Assembly: GCA_964554365.1 (NCBI GenBank)
Contig: CAZKOJ010000178.1
Span: 1-7,724 of the forward strand
From: Clostridium_AM sp964554365
GTDB lineage: Bacteria; Bacillota; Clostridia; Clostridiales; Clostridiaceae
Length of the DNA stretch: 7,724 nt
Direction: 5' to 3'
The stretch's first letter is position 1; every line of letters begins with the position of its first letter. Shown piece after piece: positions 5,595 to 7,724 of the stretch. The position numbers and the translations under genes were made by a program. Below the pieces are notes generated by a model. The model ran no database searches and was not told the origin of the DNA. It was given only the letters and a program-made list of their open reading frames with translations.

Positions 5595-6188
5595 ATGAAA
5601 GATTTTGGTACTGCAGTAATATTGTGTGGTGGCAAGAGCAGTAGAATGGGATTTGATAAAAGCAAAATAGAGATAAAAGGTAAATATTTAATAGAGTTAG
5701 TAGCAGAAAGATTAGAAAGCATTTTTGATGAAGTTATATTAATTGCTGAAAAAAAGCATAAATTTAAAGAGTTAAAATATATTGTATTAGAGGATTTAAA
5801 GAAAGAATGTGGACCTGCAGGAGGTATATACACAGGATTAAAATATGCTAGTTCTAAAAATGTATTTTTTATGGCTTGTGATATGCCTATATTAAATATA
5901 CAGTATATAGAGTATATGATGAAAATCATTAAAGACAATAATTATGATTGTGTTATTCCTAGAAATAATCATTGGGTAGAACCACTGTATGCTTTTTACT
6001 CTAAAGATTTAATAAAGGAATTTGAAGAAGGAATATATAACAAAAATTTGGCGCTTTATGATATAATAAAAGACTCAAAGCTTTATTATATACCTGAACA
6101 TATTACAAGGGAATATAGTGAAAACCTTGATATGTTTGTTAATTTAAATTATGTTAAAGATTTGGATATTTTAAAAAAAATATATTAA
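5595..6188 (+). CDS. mobA: Molybdenum cofactor guanylyltransferase MobA
   Basis: MobA joins GMP from GTP to molybdopterin-Mo, forming the guanine dinucleotide form of the cofactor used by enzymes such as formate dehydrogenase and nitrate reductase. The nucleotide-binding signature LCGGKSSRMGFDK (10-22) is present with its glycines, R17 and K22. It is followed by ECGPAGGI (71-78), the metal-binding ACDMP (94-98, D96) and HWVEPLYAFY (126-135), all in family order. At 197 residues it has the normal MobA length with no fused MobB. ATG 5595 follows GGAGGGGG (5583-5590). It comes after the alaX terminator, so it needs its own promoter; CATAAT at 5570-5575 is a possible -10 without a good -35. No other molybdenum cofactor gene is in the window. 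A related nucleotidyltransferase role is less likely given the motif set. Confidence 0.9.
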   Translation: MKDFGTAVILCGGKSSRMGFDKSKIEIKGKYLIELVAERLESIFDEVILIAEKKHKFKELKYIVLEDLKKECGPAGGIYTGLKYASSKNVFFMACDMPILNIQYIEYMMKIIKDNNYDCVIPRNNHWVEPLYAFYSKDLIKEFEEGIYNKNLALYDIIKDSKLYYIPEHITREYSENLDMFVNLNYVKDLDILKKIY

Positions 6189-6232
6189 ATTTTTTAAGAT
6201 CAATCAAAATAGAGAGAGGAATGTTTTTACAG

Positions 6233-7724
6233 ATGGGAAAAATTTTAGTTTTAGCAGAAAAACCTTCAGTAGGAAGGGAACTTGCAAGAGTACTTGAATG
6301 TAGAGAAAATCACAATTCATATATAGAAGGTAAGAAATATGTAGTAACTTGGGCACTAGGTCATTTGGTTACATTAGCAGATCCAGAGGCTTATGATGAT
6401 AAATATAAATCATGGAGAATAGAAGATTTACCAATGCTACCTAAAAGCATGAGGCTTGTGGTTATAAAACAAACTAGTAGGCAATTTAATGAGGTTAGAG
6501 GACTTATAAAAAGAAACGATATAGATGAAATGGTAATTGCCACAGATGCGGGACGTGAAGGTGAATTGGTGGCTAGATGGATCATTGAAAAAGCAGGCTT
6601 TAGAAAGCCTATTAAGCGTTTATGGATATCATCCCAAACTGATAAAGCCATTAAAGAAGGTTTTAATAAGCTAAGACCAGGAAAAGAGTACGATAATTTA
6701 TATAGAGCTGCTGAATGCAGAGCAGAAGCAGATTGGTTGGTAGGATTAAATGTAACTCGTGCACTTACTTGCAAGTATAACGCACAGCTTTCAGCAGGAA
6801 GAGTTCAAACGCCAACTCTTGCGATGATAGTAAAGAGAGAAGAAGAAATAAAAAAATTCGTACCTAAAGACTATTGGACTATTGAAGCTAAGTTAAATGG
6901 GTATACAGTGCAATGGCAGGACAAAAATGGAGGAACTCGTACATTTGATAAGAGTAAGGCTGAAACCATAACTTCCAAAATTCAAGCACAAATAGGTAAG
7001 GTTGTGGAAATTAAAAAGGCACTTAAAAATGAGTTGCCACCTCTTGCTTATGATTTAACAGAGCTTCAAAGAGATGCAAATAGGAAATACGGTTATTCAG
7101 CTAAACAAACGCTGTCTATTATGCAAAAGCTTTATGAGACACATAAACTACTTACATATCCTAGAACGGACTCTAGATATATTACAGATGATATAGTGGC
7201 TACTTTAGGTGAAAGATTAAAAAGTATATCAATAGGAAACTATGCTGTTTTTGCAAGGGAAATATTAAAAAATAAAATACATACCACTAAAAGATTAGTA
7301 GATAACAGCAAGGTTTCAGATCATCATGCTATAATACCTACAGAACAATTTGTCAATTTAGGAAAGCTTAACAATGAAGAAAGATGTGTTTATGATCTAG
7401 TAGTTAAAAGATTTTTAGCGGTTTTAATGCCTGCATTTAAATATGAGCAAACTACTGTAAAGGTAGAAGTTAAAGGAGAAGAACTTTCTGCTAAAGGTAA
7501 GATTGTACAGCAAAAAGGTTGGAAAGCTGTTTATGATAATACAGATAGATTTGAAGAGGACTCAGATGAAGAAAAGGATCAAAGTTTACCACAAATTAAT
7601 GAAGGTGACAGCGTAAAGATAATTGCTGCAAAATATGTTAATGGAAAAACTAAGCCACCAGCAAGATATACAGAAGCTACACTATTATCAGCTATGGAAC
7701 ATCCACAAAAATTTATGGGTTCCA
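6233..7724 (+). CDS. topB: DNA topoisomerase III, N-terminal two thirds (runs off the window)
   Basis: A type IA topoisomerase, which nicks one DNA strand through a tyrosine and passes another through; TopB mainly unlinks recombination and replication intermediates. The frame is open to the last base, giving 497 codons of about 700-730 expected. It has the Toprim domain with AEKPSVGREL (8-17) and ATDAGREGEL (103-112; D105, E109, E111), then LSAGRVQTPTL (186-196), the active-site region LLTYPRTDSRY (306-316) with catalytic Y309, DHHAIIPTE (363-371) and, near the edge, PPARYTEATLLSAME. The GRE form of the Toprim motif (DAGREGE rather than DPDREGE) marks Gram-positive TopB rather than TopA. ATG 6233 gives the normal MGKILVLAEKPS start. 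ATG 6221 is in frame but abuts the GAGAGGA site (6214-6220); from 6233 the spacing is about 12 bases, rather long. Only 44 bases separate it from mobA, with no clear terminator, so co-transcription is possible. Confidence 0.95.
   Translation, partial: MGKILVLAEKPSVGRELARVLECRENHNSYIEGKKYVVTWALGHLVTLADPEAYDDKYKSWRIEDLPMLPKSMRLVVIKQTSRQFNEVRGLIKRNDIDEMVIATDAGREGELVARWIIEKAGFRKPIKRLWISSQTDKAIKEGFNKLRPGKEYDNLYRAAECRAEADWLVGLNVTRALTCKYNAQLSAGRVQTPTLAMIVKREEEIKKFVPKDYWTIEAKLNGYTVQWQDKNGGTRTFDKSKAETITSKIQAQIGKVVEIKKALKNELPPLAYDLTELQRDANRKYGYSAKQTLSIMQKLYETHKLLTYPRTDSRYITDDIVATLGERLKSISIGNYAVFAREILKNKIHTTKRLVDNSKVSDHHAIIPTEQFVNLGKLNNEERCVYDLVVKRFLAVLMPAFKYEQTTVKVEVKGEELSAKGKIVQQKGWKAVYDNTDRFEEDSDEEKDQSLPQINEGDSVKIIAAKYVNGKTKPPARYTEATLLSAMEHPQKFMGS

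Noticed and set aside
5555..5938. Minus-strand 127-codon open frame opposite mobA
   Set aside because: MobA on the plus strand has all family motifs; the antisense frame has none.
6221..6232. Earlier topB start at ATG 6221
   Set aside because: Directly abuts the GAGAGGA site and would add MFLQ before the normal MGKILVLAEKPS N terminus of the family.
6391..6774. Minus-strand 127-codon open frame opposite topB
   Set aside because: Antisense to the conserved Toprim region of topB; no independent support.

Overview
The window is very A+T-rich, with AGGAGG-type ribosome binding sites, TTG starts and U-tailed hairpins. All genes lie on the plus strand. This points to a low-GC Firmicute, most likely a Clostridium of the botulinum/sporogenes/tetani type. 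That placement is inferred from composition and gene families, not from a database search. No tRNA, rRNA, CRISPR array, insertion sequence or phage gene is visible.

Layout. Bases 1-87 are the tail of an unrecognised gene, closed by a strong terminator (151-197). A small 81-codon gene of unknown function follows (248-493), with an inverted repeat just before its ribosome binding site and a long terminator hairpin after it. Next is a self-contained GntR/ABC operon. It has a sigma-A-like promoter (574-602), a perfect 12+12 operator-like palindrome with an extra half-site over the predicted start point (605-640), a YtrA-type GntR repressor (772-1161), an ABC ATPase (1222-2118), an eight-helix permease (2099-3211), a previously unlisted 25-codon membrane micropeptide (3224-3301) and a terminator (3305-3338).

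The second half holds a two-helix potassium-channel-like protein with a very large domain between its first helix and its pore (3399-4268), a long-form alanyl-tRNA editing protein of the AlaX family (4344-5519, terminator at 5519-5544), a molybdenum cofactor guanylyltransferase MobA (5595-6188), and the first two thirds of topoisomerase III TopB (6233 to the window end, cut by the edge).

How they work together. The GntR regulator, ATPase, permease and micropeptide form one unit: the repressor probably binds the palindrome over its own promoter and controls an exporter. Related YtrA-type units respond to cell-wall antibiotics or export amphipathic peptides; the substrate here cannot be read from the sequence. 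The channel, AlaX, MobA and TopB look like separate housekeeping or accessory genes that happen to be adjacent; mobA and topB may share a transcript because no terminator separates them. The least explained items are the micropeptide, the channel's large insert, the palindrome before alaX, and a possible coding remnant in the leader of the GntR operon.
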